A stretch of DNA of 64,000 nucleotides from Piper betle (GCA_033002965.1 JAURVB010007663.1:1-64000); one strand, 5' to 3'. Positions 10,880 through 23,439 are shown, counted from the first letter of the stretch. The notes: generated by a model not told the origin, from the sequence alone. Made by a program: numbers and translations.

Positions 10880-13444
10880 ACCACCTCGGCTCCCGGATGA
10901 GTCATTCCTGCTTGGCCTGTCATCTGTCCTCTGGCGCAACTCATGGAAGTATGGCAGTGGGTGCTCCAGCACTGCAACCATGATGCCGGCCATGCGGTCG
11001 CGGCGCTGGGCTGGGATGCCCGGTTGCTGGACAGGCTGTGGTATCATGATGTGGCGGGCTTGATGGGGTTGGTGGTACGTGATCACGGAGTAGTCGAGCC
11101 GGAGCACGAGCATACCGACTGTGTTCTGCTCGTGTTTCCTGACTCGGCATCTCCGTTCTCCGTCGATTATCCAGCTATGAGCTCCGCCATTGCAGAGTTA
11201 TCTTCGTCTGTTGATGGCGTCGGGAAGCCGAATTCACTGAGTAAGGATCATGTGTATTGGGACATTATATATACAATGGCGGAGGCGGCCAAGAAGCCTT
11301 TGACGGTGGATGAGCCGCTCTCAGTGACTCCGTTTTGGAGCGTCCGGACGTTATGAGAATTTGACGATGAGCGGGATTGTGAGGAAGTGGAGGAGAGCTG
11401 TGGACATGGATGAAGGCCGTGTCATGGAGGAGACCTTCTACCAGGTACTCCTGATTGCCTGCCCATGGCGTTTCCATTTAGGGTGATCTCTTGGGATGTC
11501 GAAGTTCACTTGCACTGTTTGTGCACTGTGTTAGGGAGCTGCCCAAGGGGCTCTACTTCCTGGTGAGGAATGGGGATCACCTTGAGGGGCTCAGGGGGCC
11601 GGAGGGATGCCCCGGCGACCTGCCGTTGTATAGACTTGCGAAGGGTGATTGCCAGCAGCTTTCGAAACAGCTATCCTGCCATCAGGTATTGCTCGGTTTT
11701 GTGCTTCTTAATCTATGGTGAATGGTTTTCTCATTTTATTAGTCAATATTGGTAGCATTTTTGTTCCTCAACTAAAAACCCAGGTGTCAGTTTCAATCGG
11801 TGATGTTCATGTTCCATTATCAAGATGAAATCGATGTCCGTGGCCTATTTTTTCACGGAGACAGAGGGGTGGACTCACCAAATCAATTTAATAAATTAAC
11901 TTTGACTTATTCTCCTGATATTAGTTTAAGATAATAATAGAAAATTTTAAATATTATATTTTTCCCTAACGTTAATAAGAAGTAGAATAAGGAGTTACAG
12001 TGTTTCCAAGGAGAGGGATGATAAGTCATGAAATTAGACTTTTTCCTAGTGATTAAGTCTTGACTTGTAAGCACGATGACTTTTGTCCAGCGAACCATTC
12101 CGATAAATTTTATATCTTATTTATATTTTATCATATATATTTAATTTCATCAGATGTGATTGTGATGGGAGTTAATTAGTGATAGCAGACAATTAATGAA
12201 GGTATAGTGAATGAGTGATTGACTGATGCAAGCCAATTTAGTTTTATCTTTCGAAATATATAAAGTTGTTCCAAGCTTGTAGATTGAATAGGGTTAATCT
12301 CTGAGCTGGCCTTCTCTTAGCTTACTACTTTGTTATTACTTGACAATGCGAAAGTATATGTGTTAAGCGAATTTTGTAGATGGCAAATGGTAATTTGTTT
12401 TTCCTAAGATGGATGGTGCTGGCTTAAGGTTGTAATGCGTAATGAGAATTTGTCATGTGTGAAGTTAAATGACTATGAACAGTGTGTATATGACGTAAGT
12501 GCATATAATATAGTCCCCTTACCATTTCAATTTTTTTAGTGGACAAAAAGAATGAAGATTTTTTCCGTTTAAAACTTGTTTGGATACTGAATGCAGGACA
12601 TTGCGAGCGATGGTTGTTTCAGTTTAGGAGTGATCACTCGATTTGAACCAACTTTGAGAGAGAAAAATGCCTGGATCTACCATCGTTTATTTTGGGAGTC
12701 AGGGGTTCTACGTCGAGTGTTGTACCTTGAAGCTCATTCTGTTGGGATTTCTGCTACTGGAATTGGATGTTACTTTGATGGTGCAGGTAACTTCCAATCG
12801 TAAATTTGAGTCGTAACATGGCATAGTGGTAGAAGACTATTAGTTTTGTAGTGTTGTCAATGTTTTTACTTTTCCATTTCCAATTATAACATATATTGTT
12901 GTTTCTGTTCAATAGGCTGTATGCGGTTAAGAGTGATTGTCACCACTATTTTAGTATTCCTTTTATGGTTGTTCTCAACCTTACCTGCTTGCCATCTCTT
13001 CTTAGGTATCATAGAGTGGTTTATAAATTAAATATTTTACGCTGGTTGCTTGCATTCAGTTCTTTGCCGATATGAACACTACATAGTCATTTTAGCAGTC
13101 AGCTTGAAAACCAATTTTTACCTCATCTGTGGCTTTAAGATGCAAGTAAATGATCATTCTTCATTGTCTCTAGCTTTGATCTACTCGCCATCATTGTTAT
13201 CGTTAAATAATTATAATTTAAGAATTGCTGTACGGTTGTCCTTAAGTGATATTCTTTCCCTTTTTTGTTTGCACATGAAGTTTTTGGACTTCAGGATGCG
13301 GATTTCCAGAGCCTGTATCATTTCACCGTAGGCGATCTTGTTGTGATCAAGAGAATTATGAGTTTGCCTGCGTATCCGGTTGTGGTCTATAAAATCCACT
13401 TTGGCGCATTGTTTTACTCACACCAACATAGAACTTACTCAAAG
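10880..13444 (+). pseudogene. Nitroreductase / SagB-type dehydrogenase-like pseudogene, 5'-truncated
   Basis: Pieces of a plant nitroreductase-family protein appear in order but in changing frames. WRNSWKYG (about 10932-10955) gives way to CNHDAGHAVAALGWDARLLD (from about 10975), needing a one-base shift. The stop at 11354 is followed in another frame by SGIVRKWRRAVDMD and ETFYQVLL (11361-11450). A third shift leads to ELPKGLYFLVRNGDHLE and PLYRLAKGDCQQLS (11530-11685). A donor at 11686 (CAG/GTATT) and an acceptor before 12597 frame an exon (12597-12786) with DIASDGCFSLGVITRFEP, EKNAWIYHRLFWESGV and LYLEAHSVGISATGIGCYF. The last exon (about 13275-13444) has GLQDADFQSLYHFTVG and KRIMSLPAYP, but its acceptor seems damaged: 'tttgcacatgaag' lacks the expected AG before HEV. 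These enzymes bind FMN and reduce or dehydrogenate small substrates; the plant substrate is not known to me. With at least three frameshifts and no N-terminus, it is very unlikely to make the enzyme. The family assignment is from memory of conserved motifs. Confidence 0.72.
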
Positions 13445-13484
13445 GTAAATTCTAGGATACAATTCCAAATGTCCAAAGTATGAG

Positions 13485-14149
13485 CTTGCTTCTATTGTAA
13501 ATGACCGGTATCAAAATTCATATCCTCATCAATATCGTCCTTCTGTTGTAAACTGTGAATATAACATTAGCAGAGTTGGATGCAATCAATGCGGAGAGTT
13601 ATCCTAGCTAATGAACAGGGAATTTTTTTCATCATATTATGTTGGATATTCTGTCATCACTTGCTCATGTCCAAGGTGTATCATGATTCACCGGAGCAAT
13701 TACAGGGCTTTGGTGATTCTCGCTCCTTGGTTATTGTATGGTATCGTTGATGTCAATATATTGTGTTCGCAAGTTGTATATTTTCTGTTACGAAAGCTAC
13801 TTCAAAAACTTGAGAACTACCTTGCTGTTTTTATTGTGAGAACAACTTGGAGTTGATTTTCAGCCTCATGTACATTGAATCTTCAATACAACAAATGCAA
13901 CATGTAAAAGATGATAAGTTTATGAGCACATAATTGTTCCATTTAACATGCAAATAAAAGATTCGTAGCTTATATCTTTATAGTATGATTTAGCTAAAGC
14001 ATAAACAACAATACGAGAATTTGAACTGGCTTGCAAAAATCGGCTGATTCCACTCGGAATCGGCCTATTTAACAATGATCAGAGGTGATCCGCGTCAAAA
14101 AACTAGGTAAATCGGTTTTCTGCTTAAATCTGTCCATGAATCGGCTGAT
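13485..14149. other. Non-coding flank, nothing recognised
   Basis: AT-rich sequence after the pseudogene. Only short open frames occur (for example 13611-13856), without recognisable domains or splice context. Confidence 0.5.
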
Positions 14150-14750
14150 TCGAGCCGATTCCAACCGATTCGACAATTGGCCGATTTAAGCCAATTCTGG
14201 ACAGCGGTGGGGAGGCAGTGAGGGCGGCGACAGGCGACCGGGGGGGGACAATGGCGGTAGGGGACGGGGAGGGGGAGGATGAGGTAGTAGGGCGAGCAGC
14301 GAGGGCGGCGACCGGGCGACAGGGGATGGGGGGTGACAGGGTGGCGAGGGCAGCAATGGGGCGACGGGGTGACAAGGTAGCGAGGGAGGCAACAGAGTAG
14401 GGTGGGGGGCAACAGGGTGGGGAGGGTGGCGAGTGGGGGGGTTGGGGGGTAGATTGGGTGGGGCAGCAGTGACGGCTATGATCAGAGGAGGTGAAGGATG
14501 GGTGGCATCAGGGAAAGAGAAGGGGGGGGTGAGAGAAAAAAATAGCAAGTGGCATTCTCATAATTAAAAATTGACTCGACTCTGACTCGGGTTAAAAATA
14601 ATAATAAATTTCAAATAATTCAAAAAATTCCAAAAAATATGAAAAAACATCATAAAATATAATACACATCATAACATAAAAATGACAATAGAATGACATG
14701 TTCTATAACTAATATCCCACTAATTTTGACTAAGTTAAAATTTTTGTATA
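14150..14750 (-). repeat. Diverged family A LTR fragment, minus strand
   Basis: A G-rich block (14200-14530) precedes 'ttgactcgactctgactcggg' and an AT-rich stretch ending 'atgacatgttctataac'. In reverse complement this is the order found at the 5' third of the family A LTR (compare 16340-16700). The proline/serine-rich minus-strand frames 14095-14548 are the inverse of the GC-rich block, not genes. Confidence 0.5.
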
Positions 14751-16026
14751 TGACTAATTTGGACCGATTCAACTAAACTGATTCCTCACCGATTTAGACT
14801 AATTCAATCTGATTTAGTGACTCCATCAGAAACCAATTCAGACCCCGATTCTGATTTTTGTAACTATGAATTTGAACATCTTTCTTGCTTGACTCAAGTC
14901 AAATGAACTAATCATCGAGATTTTTCAATTTTTAGAGTCACGGAGTTTAATTCTAGAGCCATTGAGTTTGAGTAAATTTCAAATAATTTAAGATGTTTGG
15001 TATGGAAATAGATTTGTCAGATATAAGAAGGTTTTTTACTCAGTTGGATTTAGTTGGGAGACGGAAATGGATTCAGATTTCTTCTTCTTCTCTTTTTTAT
15101 TTCTTCTACCTATTATTCAAAAGTGCCAAGACCATTGATCTTAAGTATGATCAATAGATCATAAGATCTCAAGAGTATTTGTCAAACCATCATGGCAAGA
15201 GGTATGATTTGATTAATATAAATTGAGTATGATTTGTTTATTATAAATATTTTTCGAGGACTTACATTTAGTATCAGAGCTATCATCAATAAAATTTCTC
15301 TCTCGTAAAATTTTTGTACCTGTAAAATCTTCTCAATTTTATCAATTCATTGATCATTCATTGTCATTACTAAAAGATTATTTTTTTAGTCGATTTCAAA
15401 GATTATTTTTTTAGTCAATTTCAGTATGTGTTGCTTGCATGATTGACTGAAGTTATTTTACTTCTAGAATGATTAAGAATTCATTTGAATAGCATGAAAA
15501 TAGTGTAAATAACATGAAAACTTTGAATTAGTCAATATTATCAAAAGTAGTTATATTTAACATATTTTTTATTAAAAATATTATTAACTTAATTATTTTA
15601 TATTCAAATTAGATATTATTATATTTATAAATAAAATAAAATAATTATGATTTACTCTTAAATAGGTAAAAAAATATTTTCTCATTTTTCTTATCTATTG
15701 AAATAAGAAAAAGAGAGAATTATTTTTACTCTATGTGTGGCTCACCCATGTGCTTTTAAACGAACAAAAAAAATATTTCCCCCTTTTTCTTATCTCTATA
15801 GATAAGAAAAAGAGAGAATTTTTTTTTAACTCATTAGAGAGTACATGACTGGGCCATAAAAGTTAATCATGATTAGTTTAAACACAAAAGACAATGTAAA
15901 AAAAATTTTATTTTAAGAATATATTGAATATACACTAATTTTAGTAATTTGACTATTTTAAATTTTCATGTCATTTATATTTTTTTCATGCTAGCTAAAT
16001 GAACGATAAGTTTAAATAGTCAGATG
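14751..16026. other. AT-rich intergenic DNA
   Basis: No long reading frame. A repeated short motif 'cttatctattgaaataagaaaaagag' / 'cttatctctatagataagaaaaagag' (15695-15815) forms two small hairpin-like palindromes about 90 bp apart. Otherwise nothing is recognised. Confidence 0.45.
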
Positions 16027-18853
16027 CCTTTTGTAAAACCCGCGACTCGAGTTAGAGTTTTACGTTACCGAACCAGTCGGTTCGACCGTTGGTTCGAGTC
16101 GAGTCAGTTTCATTAACCGCGTGCTGAGTCGAGACCAGCCATGAGTTATGAACGATGAAAGTCAGGTGTACCTGAATATATGATGATAACGTCAAGAAGA
16201 TGGTGAGATATGAGTTATCTGAATATATGAAAGTATGCAGTATTTTTTTCTTTTTATATGTTTGATCGTAGAAATAGTTTTAGGCCGAATAACGCTTTAG
16301 GACGCGTTGGATTATATTCGGGTGGGTTATTAGTTATAGAGCATGTCATTTGGATGTTGTTGTGTTTGTTTTATTTTATGGAATTTTTTCCATATTTTTC
16401 TAGATTTTTTTAGAATTTATTACGAACTAGATATTATTTTGACTCGAGTAGGAATCGAGTCAATACTTATTTACGAAACTGCCATTGAGGGTATTTTTCT
16501 CCCTCCCGACCCTTCTTCACCCAAACCCTCGCCGCCCCTCGTGCTCGTCGCCGCCGCCGCCGCCGACGTCGTACAGCCGCCGATCAACGCCGCCCCGCCC
16601 CGCCGTGCCGTCGCCGTGCCGCCACGACCCACCCCGGCCACCGTCTCGCCGCCACAACGCCGGAATCGCCCCACGAAACCACCTCGGCCGCCGCCACTTC
16701 GAGCCGGATTCCGCCGCCGTCCGGGCCGTGCCGCCGCCGCTGTGGCCCCGACGACCACCCCCTCTCCGTCGCCGACGTTTCCCCCACCATCCCGACCGCC
16801 GTCGAGGCCGGCCGCAGCCCCGATCGGAGCACGCCGCCACCGCCGCCCATTTTTGACACCGCCGTCGACGGCCATCGCCGCCTCGGCTGCCTTGTTTGAC
16901 ACCACCATCGGACCAAGCTCGTCGAGCTGGTGCCGATAGACCCCCTGATTGCCCCGTCCCGAATCATCGCCGGAAAACCGTCGGAATCCGCCGGAAAACC
17001 GCCGACACTCGCCGGAAAACCGCCGGAACCGCCGAAAAATTGGATTCATGGGAAATTTGCCGGATCATCCGCCGAACGCACCTGGTCCAATCTGATCGGA
17101 CTTCGGACGCCGCTAGGTGCCGAATTCGAGTTTCGAGCCACGAAACGGAAACCCTAGCCGTCGCCGATTTTCGACGACGCGAGGTATAATTTATTTTAAT
17201 TTAATTATTTGAAAGTATTGATTATTAGAATTGCATGCTAGGATTGGTGAATTGTGTGTTATAATAATATATATAAATGTTGATTTGATTAAGGATAAAA
17301 TATGAAATTTGTTTGATTGAGTGGTGTTAAAAATGGAGACTAAGAAACTAATTAGGGTAACTAGGTAATGATCATGATCTAATGCAAACTAGCCTAAGTA
17401 GACTTGCTAGAATTAATAGTTAATGTATAGGTTGATGTGTGATGGTTGATGCGTGATTGTGTTGATTGTGTGTGTATGCTATAGGATGTGTGATTCATCA
17501 TGCGGGCGTTAGTTTTTAGCTTGATTGTGTAGGTACGGTGTAGGAGCTCGCCGCCTAGGCGCGTGGACCCGTTTGGAGCTTCTACCAGGTCCGTTTAGGA
17601 CTCGTTCTCTGATTTACGCTACTCTCTTGTGTATTTGATTTATTATGTGCAGGACGAGTTAAGTGGCGTTTTATCAAATCCCACTTAACTCGGGCCATTT
17701 AGCCAACGATTTTTCGGATTAATAACCCTCGAGGATGAGATCCCTCGAGTTTGTTTTCGAACTTCAGATCCAGCTCACGTTGCCTTCGGGCCTATTGTAT
17801 AAATCCCAACCCAGACCTATATATATATATGTATAGTTTTCGTGTTTTTGTGAGAGACTGAATGAGGGAAATCCGACTACCGTGCTACGCGAGCGGGCAC
17901 GTGTGTGTCGACAGTGGGCTCTGGAATGGTGTGCGGGCTGTTTCATTCCCGAGGGATCCTGACAACTCCACCTTTGAGTTCCTCAAACCCAGAGAAGTGT
18001 GGAGGTTCACGGGTACTGCATTGCAGCGCATGTCTAGACTTGTGGTTTCAAAGGGTACTGAAGGCGACTGCCTGAGAGTACTCGGCCTTCGTGCTCAAGG
18101 CCAGGAGTAATATGGAAATGGTCGAGGCATGAGAATGTGAAAGATAGGGGGACGCTGTCGACCCGAGGGCGACAGCTCCCGTATGTGCCCTGATGAGAGT
18201 TCTTGAGGAAGTATATGGTTTTCATTCAACAGGAGAGTTTGCTCTCCTGTGCCAGATTGATATTAGTTATTTTCCGGGCCGGTAACACTCGTTACTGACG
18301 GTTTTTCTATATATATGTAGGTGAGAAATGCGAGGGATGAAAGCTGTCGGGACTGCGGAGGAGCAGCACGGAACCGCGCACACATGTACCTGCCGCGTGT
18401 AATCTATAATGACGTTGTGTTATTGCTACGTGAATGAAAATTTTGATGTGTTTGTTTAGATAAATTGCTTGATATGAAATGAATGGATAAATATGAATGA
18501 GTAGGGAGCCTTGGAGTTCAGACTCGGCTCAGGTAAAAACGAATGAGATAATGGTTAAATGTCAGGGTAGATTATTATGTGTTACCGTATTTTTATAAAA
18601 TAGTATATATTTTCTTTTGGTTTCTCCTTTATTATTTTGTCTTGTCTTTGCTTGTACATCATAGCATGCATGTAGGACTACGTTAGAACCCACGCATCCC
18701 ATCCATGCATTTCATGTTTGCATCTCCATCTTGAGACACCGAGGGCAGATCCGGGTCGGCTTAACCGAACCCAGTAGATTAGCGAACGGTTCGGTCACCG
18801 GTGACATTTCCGGGTCGGTTCACGGGTGAGCCGAAACGGGGTGTTACACCTTT
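16027..18853 (+). mobile_element. Solo family A LTR with CCTTT target-site duplication
   Basis: The LTR spans 16032-18848: TGTAAAACCCGCGACTCGAG at the start and GGGTGTTACA at the end. It is flanked by the identical 5-mer CCTTT at 16027-16031 and 18849-18853. No internal region is present, so this is a solo LTR left by LTR-LTR recombination. It holds a strongly GC-rich block (16500-17190) that yields long frames on both strands, and the segments shared with 7114-10031 and 38833-40636. Family: Ty3/Gypsy-like by inference from the pol tails attached to related LTRs in this window. Confidence 0.9.
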
Positions 18854-19566
18854 CATGACGCCAACCTTCCTCTTTTGTTTGGGCCTAAAATGAATAATGT
18901 AAAAGTTTGGGTGGTCCATCTATATTCAATTTAAATAGGTGCTATAAAAATATGTTTTTAAATATCAAGTAAAGTAATCTTTTATTTATTTATTTATTTT
19001 TTAAAAAAATTATATCTATTCTTATTAATAAAAGGGGAATCCAATCTCGACATTTGATTAAAATTAGTAGATTTAACCATTCAAATTACAAAAAAACAAA
19101 AAATAAATAAAATAAAATTATTATAATTTATATTATCATTCGATTAAGATGAAGCCAATCAAAATTTATATCTAAATGTTAAAATATTAAAGCCTATCTT
19201 ATTATCTATTGTGAATTTATCTATAAAATTAAAATTTAACCGTTTCAAGTCTTATTTGGGAACCAAATTTAATAGGAAAGGGGGACTAGAGATCTCATGA
19301 CAGGAAAAAGAAATGACAATAAGAACCATTTGATTGCAGACATTTTTTAAACGTCTTTAAAAAATGAACAAATAGTAAATTTTCAAAAAAATCTACTTGA
19401 ATCAACAAGCCTTGCGACACGGCCATACACGATATAGAAGTCACACTTAAATCAAATCCTATTTCCGTTGAATCCAAAACAAAAAATCCCCTTTTGGTAT
19501 TCTACGTCCAGCCTTGCAAAAAGTAAAATTCGAGAAAACGAGCCCATGGTATAAATAAAAATTCAT
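18854..19566. other. AT-rich intergenic DNA, nothing recognised
   Basis: Low-complexity A/T sequence between the solo LTR and the organellar insert. The minus-strand frame 19295-19477 has no recognisable domain. Confidence 0.5.
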
Positions 19567-19680
19567 TTATGGTCCAGTAACACGAGCAATGCAATCGCCC
19601 ACTTGAAGTACGGTGCCGGTATTCACAATATTTACTTTACTATATTTTTCAATACGCTCGCGGATAATATTATTCATGCT
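19567..19680 (-). pseudogene. atpA: Plastid atpA fragment (ATP synthase alpha N-terminus)
   Basis: Minus-strand translation contains [13 protein letters not shown] followed by [19 protein letters not shown]. These are close to the N-terminal region of chloroplast ATP synthase subunit alpha (family: NIIRERIEQ...[16 protein letters not shown]). Only about 36 residues are present and the frame ends after GP at 19567. Non-functional organelle-derived DNA. The mitochondrial alpha subunit differs in this stretch, so the plastid copy is the better match. Confidence 0.82.
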
Positions 19681-19950
19681 TGTTTGAGTAATAGCAATGA
19701 AATTCTCCAATATCATGCTAAGAATATCTAGGATTCTGGAAGATGATGTCATTCAAAACGAAAATGATGTTATTTCTAAATCAGTAGAATTGCTTTGGCA
19801 TCTTGGTGGGGGCAAATGCCTACGAAAAGATCGTTAGTTGAAAAGCAATTGCCCACTGATAGCAATGGTTTCTATGCTACTAATACTAAATAATACTTGT
19901 ATTTGCTCTACTATTCTGCCCAAGCTTAACTGAGGAAGAGTAAAAAATAT

Positions 19951-20110
19951 GAATCGGAGTTGGAAGAAAGGGAAGGAAAAGGAGCCCTCGACCCACAACA
20001 AATAGAGGAGGACTTATTCAATCACATGGTTTGGGCTCATAGAATATGGTGTCATTCTAGTAACCTATTTGATTGTATCAAAAGACCCAATGAATTGGGT
20101 ATAAAAGGAT
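19951..20110 (+). pseudogene. ycf2: Plastid ycf2 fragment
   Basis: Translation from 19951 reads [20 protein letters not shown], then [20 protein letters not shown] and [10 protein letters not shown]. This corresponds to the acidic segment and the following [24 protein letters not shown]-type region of chloroplast Ycf2. The start of the segment is intact, then substitutions accumulate. In plastid genomes ycf2 is in the inverted repeat, far from atpA and rps11, so its position here shows rearrangement before or after transfer. Confidence 0.85.
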
Positions 20111-20202
20111 CCACCAATCCTAAGGAACCATAGGATTAAATATGGATCTACCAATGGCAGCATTGAGTTATTAAATCTTAGATCTTATTTTTTATTATAT
20201 AT

Positions 20203-20316
20203 ATGACAAAGCATGTACTAAGGATTGGTTCACGTAGAAATGGGTATATTGGTTCACGTAAGGTTGGACATAGAATACCAAAAGGGGTTATTCTTGTTCA
20301 AGCGAGTTTTAACAAT
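20203..20316 (+). pseudogene. rps11: Plastid rps11 5' fragment
   Basis: Starts with [23 protein letters not shown], then [18 protein letters not shown]. This matches the beginning of plastid ribosomal protein S11 (family: IGSRRN..I.SRK...RIPKGVIHVQASFNN). 38 codons are open, after which the homology stops. Not functional. Confidence 0.85.
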
Positions 20317-21000
20317 ATAGATGAATCCTTCTATTGGATGTCTTTCTATTTGATTTCTAATTGTGTATTTTTATAATAAATAGATGAAGTCAAGCATATA
20401 GGGAGAACGAACAAAAAAAGTAAAATCAAAAGTCGAATGAAAGGGTGTTTTGGAATAAAGAAATCGAAGAACCAGAACCATATGGATTTCTAAAGAAAGA
20501 CTACATTAGATAGTGGGAACTATAAACAAACAAGATGTCGATCTCTCGAAGAAAAAAATTTGTGTTTTAGGAACCACTTGGCTATAAGATTAGTAAACTC
20601 CATTTTAGATTCTATATTCTGTCTTTCCACATTATGACTACCTGAAGCTAGATCTCAAATCAACGAATGAACAACTCCTTGTGTTTGATTTTATTTATGA
20701 TTAGTTCCTTTCTTTTTATTTATGATGAATTTCCTCTTACCCTCTCTTTCAAGAGGATTCGCAGAATGCCAAGCCCCGGTAAGGTTCTTCGCTTTGTATT
20801 GAATTTCTTTGATTAGGATAAAAAAGCCAATCAATTAGTTTTATAATAAATTAGACAATGACTATGAATAAAATATGATTAAACTGTGTTGTCTTAGGTA
20901 GAGTCGAGTTTTTATTGGATATCATGTCCCCCAATCATTTCTGAACGATTCTTTGGTATCTTTCATGTCTTCAAATGGAATGAACAGATATACTATCGAA
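20317..21000. other. Probable continuation of organelle-derived DNA, unassigned
   Basis: Base composition and short blocks (for example 'agaacgaacaaaaaaagtaaaatc' near 20404 and 'gtcgatctctcgaagaaa' near 20536) look like plastid intergenic DNA, but I cannot name a gene. Boundary uncertain. Confidence 0.3.
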
Positions 21001-21419
21001 TCGATCTTTGAAAGGAAAATTATAGACAATTAGTTAGAGTTGCGGAGGTTGTCTCAAATTGATTAAAAAATAGGGTAAATTAGCTACATTAATATTTTCA
21101 TTTGACGAGGTCTATAGTATTAGTCACACATGGCACAACATCTTGCTTAGTTATTTTAATAGTTAGAATTTTTAATCAAGTTTGATGTCATTGATTTCGA
21201 TTAAATACGACAAATAAACATAAATATAATATTTTGATTCAAGGAATTCTGATTTTTGGACCTGACTTGGCCGTATCTAAATCATATGGAATCCAATTCC
21301 TTCCTCATCCCCAGCTATCAGCAAAGTTCAACTTTTCCATAATTTTAATGAGAAACACATTTCCTGGCGAGAAAACGATGTTAAACATTGGAAACACGAT
21401 TCACACCCTGGAATTAGGA

Positions 21420-21551
21420 GGCAGCTTTCCTCTTCCTCTCTCCCCGCCCAAAAAAGGTCCTGCCTTTCCTCTTACTCCGGCCGGACTCCCAACTCCTCGC
21501 CGGCGGCGCCCCCTCCGATCGCGTCCACTACTCTTCGACCATCCTTCACCA
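21420..21551 (+). promoter_or_regulatory. Likely untranslated first exon of the GIL1-like gene
   Basis: CT-rich, GC-rich leader ('tcctcttcctctctccccgcc') typical of plant 5' UTRs, ending in a good donor, CACCAG/GTACGATCC, at 21551/21552. It is followed by intron-like T-rich sequence and no competing gene before the CDS at 25972. The transcription start is not fixed by the sequence. Inference from composition and the splice site only. Confidence 0.5.
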
Positions 21552-22789
21552 GGTACGATCCGAACCTTCCCCATCCTTCTCCCTGTTGAAGTCCGATCCC
21601 TACATCTTGAGCTAGATAAGGCCGCCGCCATGGGGCAGAACCATGGATGGAGCTTGAAATGCGGTGTCGGGGGTGGCGTAGAAGTCCGTCTATGGCAGTG
21701 TGGTTTGTTGTTTCGGGGTTTGGGAAGGGCATGTGAGCTGTTTGGTTCCTAAAAATGGCGTTTTTCTGTTGGGTTTGGAGGCCGATTGGATAATGGAATG
21801 AGTTTTTGTGTGCTTGCTTCTGTGTTACTTTTTTTGGCTGGAGACTTTTAATTGAGCTCATCGTATCTGAGGAGTTGTGATTTTTTTGTTTTTTCTCCAT
21901 TACAGGTTTGCTTTCACAATAGGAAGGTCGGAGCTTGTTCGCTTCTGCATCCGAATGCCTGGTGGGTTTTTTTTGCAAGCGTTTATGTAGTTTATTTGAG
22001 ATTTGAATGTTAACATTTTCGATTGTGAAATACGGTCCAGAAATGATTTGTTGAGGGTATATGATCTGGCTTCGTTTGGCAAATGTGATTTTTTGAGTGA
22101 AGCAGTGCAGTATTACTGTGATCTTGAGCATTTGCAATAGAGTTGTGTATGTTTCTTGAGAAGTTCGGGTAAAAGAGGTAGCGGGGGTCTAAGCCTTTTT
22201 TACCCTCTTACATGTTATTCTTTATCTAGCTGCCTGAAAACAACTGTGTCACATTTCAATTGAACGACCTATAATTAACTCTATTTTGAGCTACCGCTTC
22301 TTAAAATTTTTAGTTTTTAGGAAATGAATTCGTTTGAAATATTGATTTTTTATTCTTTGTTAGGTAAGAGATTCCATTTTAAAAATCTTCTTTTTGGGAT
22401 TTATTATCCTTTTTACACAGCCAAAAAGGGGTTTCAATATTCATTTTATCACTTTTCAATTACTTTGATAGACAAATTAACTTTTGGTGAAATAGAAAGG
22501 CTTCCACCAACTGAACAACCCTAATGATGGCTTCAGGGATTTAGTACATGATCTCCATGAAAGTAAATGGCAAAGTTTTCATGGCCAGATGCTTTTTCCT
22601 AACAGAAACACCAGGCTAGTATCAAGTGAATAGGTACCTTCTTATGCTGGACAAATAATTGGAAGTGTTTTATGTAGTTTGTTTTACTTGTTTTAGGTCA
22701 TTTAGTTTTAGTAAGGTCTGATTTTTAACCTTTTAAAGTAGTGGAATTTTTTTGTAATTGTATACTTGTTTTGGAAGTGTCATGACTCT

Positions 22790-23439
22790 ATCACCTATTC
22801 ACCCTCATTACTTTAACCAATTTAACAAATTTGTATACTTCCACAAACTGAGAGTAACTGGATACTACCACGACATTGCTACTCTAAGATGCTTGTGGAT
22901 GATATTAGTAATGTTAAATACTATTTGGAATTTTGTTCAACCAATTCGTGAAGGAGATTTTGGCAGAGTCTGACAAGATGTTTATTCTTCTTTTTTCTTT
23001 TGAAATATTGCTTTCATTTCCTTGGAGAACCCAAATTGGTAGTTTGTGAACGTTTAGGCCTTTTCTTTTCTGACTTCATACATTCTATTTATTTTAGAAA
23101 TATTGCCTTATCCTTAAATTTTTACAATTATTTTGATGTATGACTAAGAATATGTTACATATGACTTTGAATTGATGAAAACTTGATTGTTTTTCTGCCT
23201 TACATAGCATGACATTTTTTTACCTTTCTCTTGGATTGTATGTTGTTGCTACATTTTTTGTTTTGTTTGATAGTGGTACTGAAGTCCCTATATTATACAT
23301 CAACCTTAATGTTTTTCCTTTTGATCACTATATTAACTACAGCCTGTTTCTGCAACTTTTGTTGGAATCTCAAGTTAAAAGTGAACTGGCATTCTCTACG
23401 TGGAAGTATTACTAGCTGCTAGCAATGTTACCCACGGGA
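22790..23439 (+). repeat. Upstream copy of a 650-bp direct duplication in the GIL1-like gene
   Basis: Near-identical to 25336-25986: I see only a few substitutions (for example near 22821 and 22966) and one extra T in the other copy. It includes intron 3' sequence, candidate splice acceptors, an ATG at 23425 and the first 15 bases of the CDS, then switches at CCCACGGGA into family A LTR sequence. Confidence 0.92.

Noticed and set aside
21472..22137. 221-codon minus-strand frame antisense to the GIL1-like 5' region
   Set aside because: Lies over the CT-rich leader and the 5' intron; no domain and no splice or promoter support for an antisense gene.
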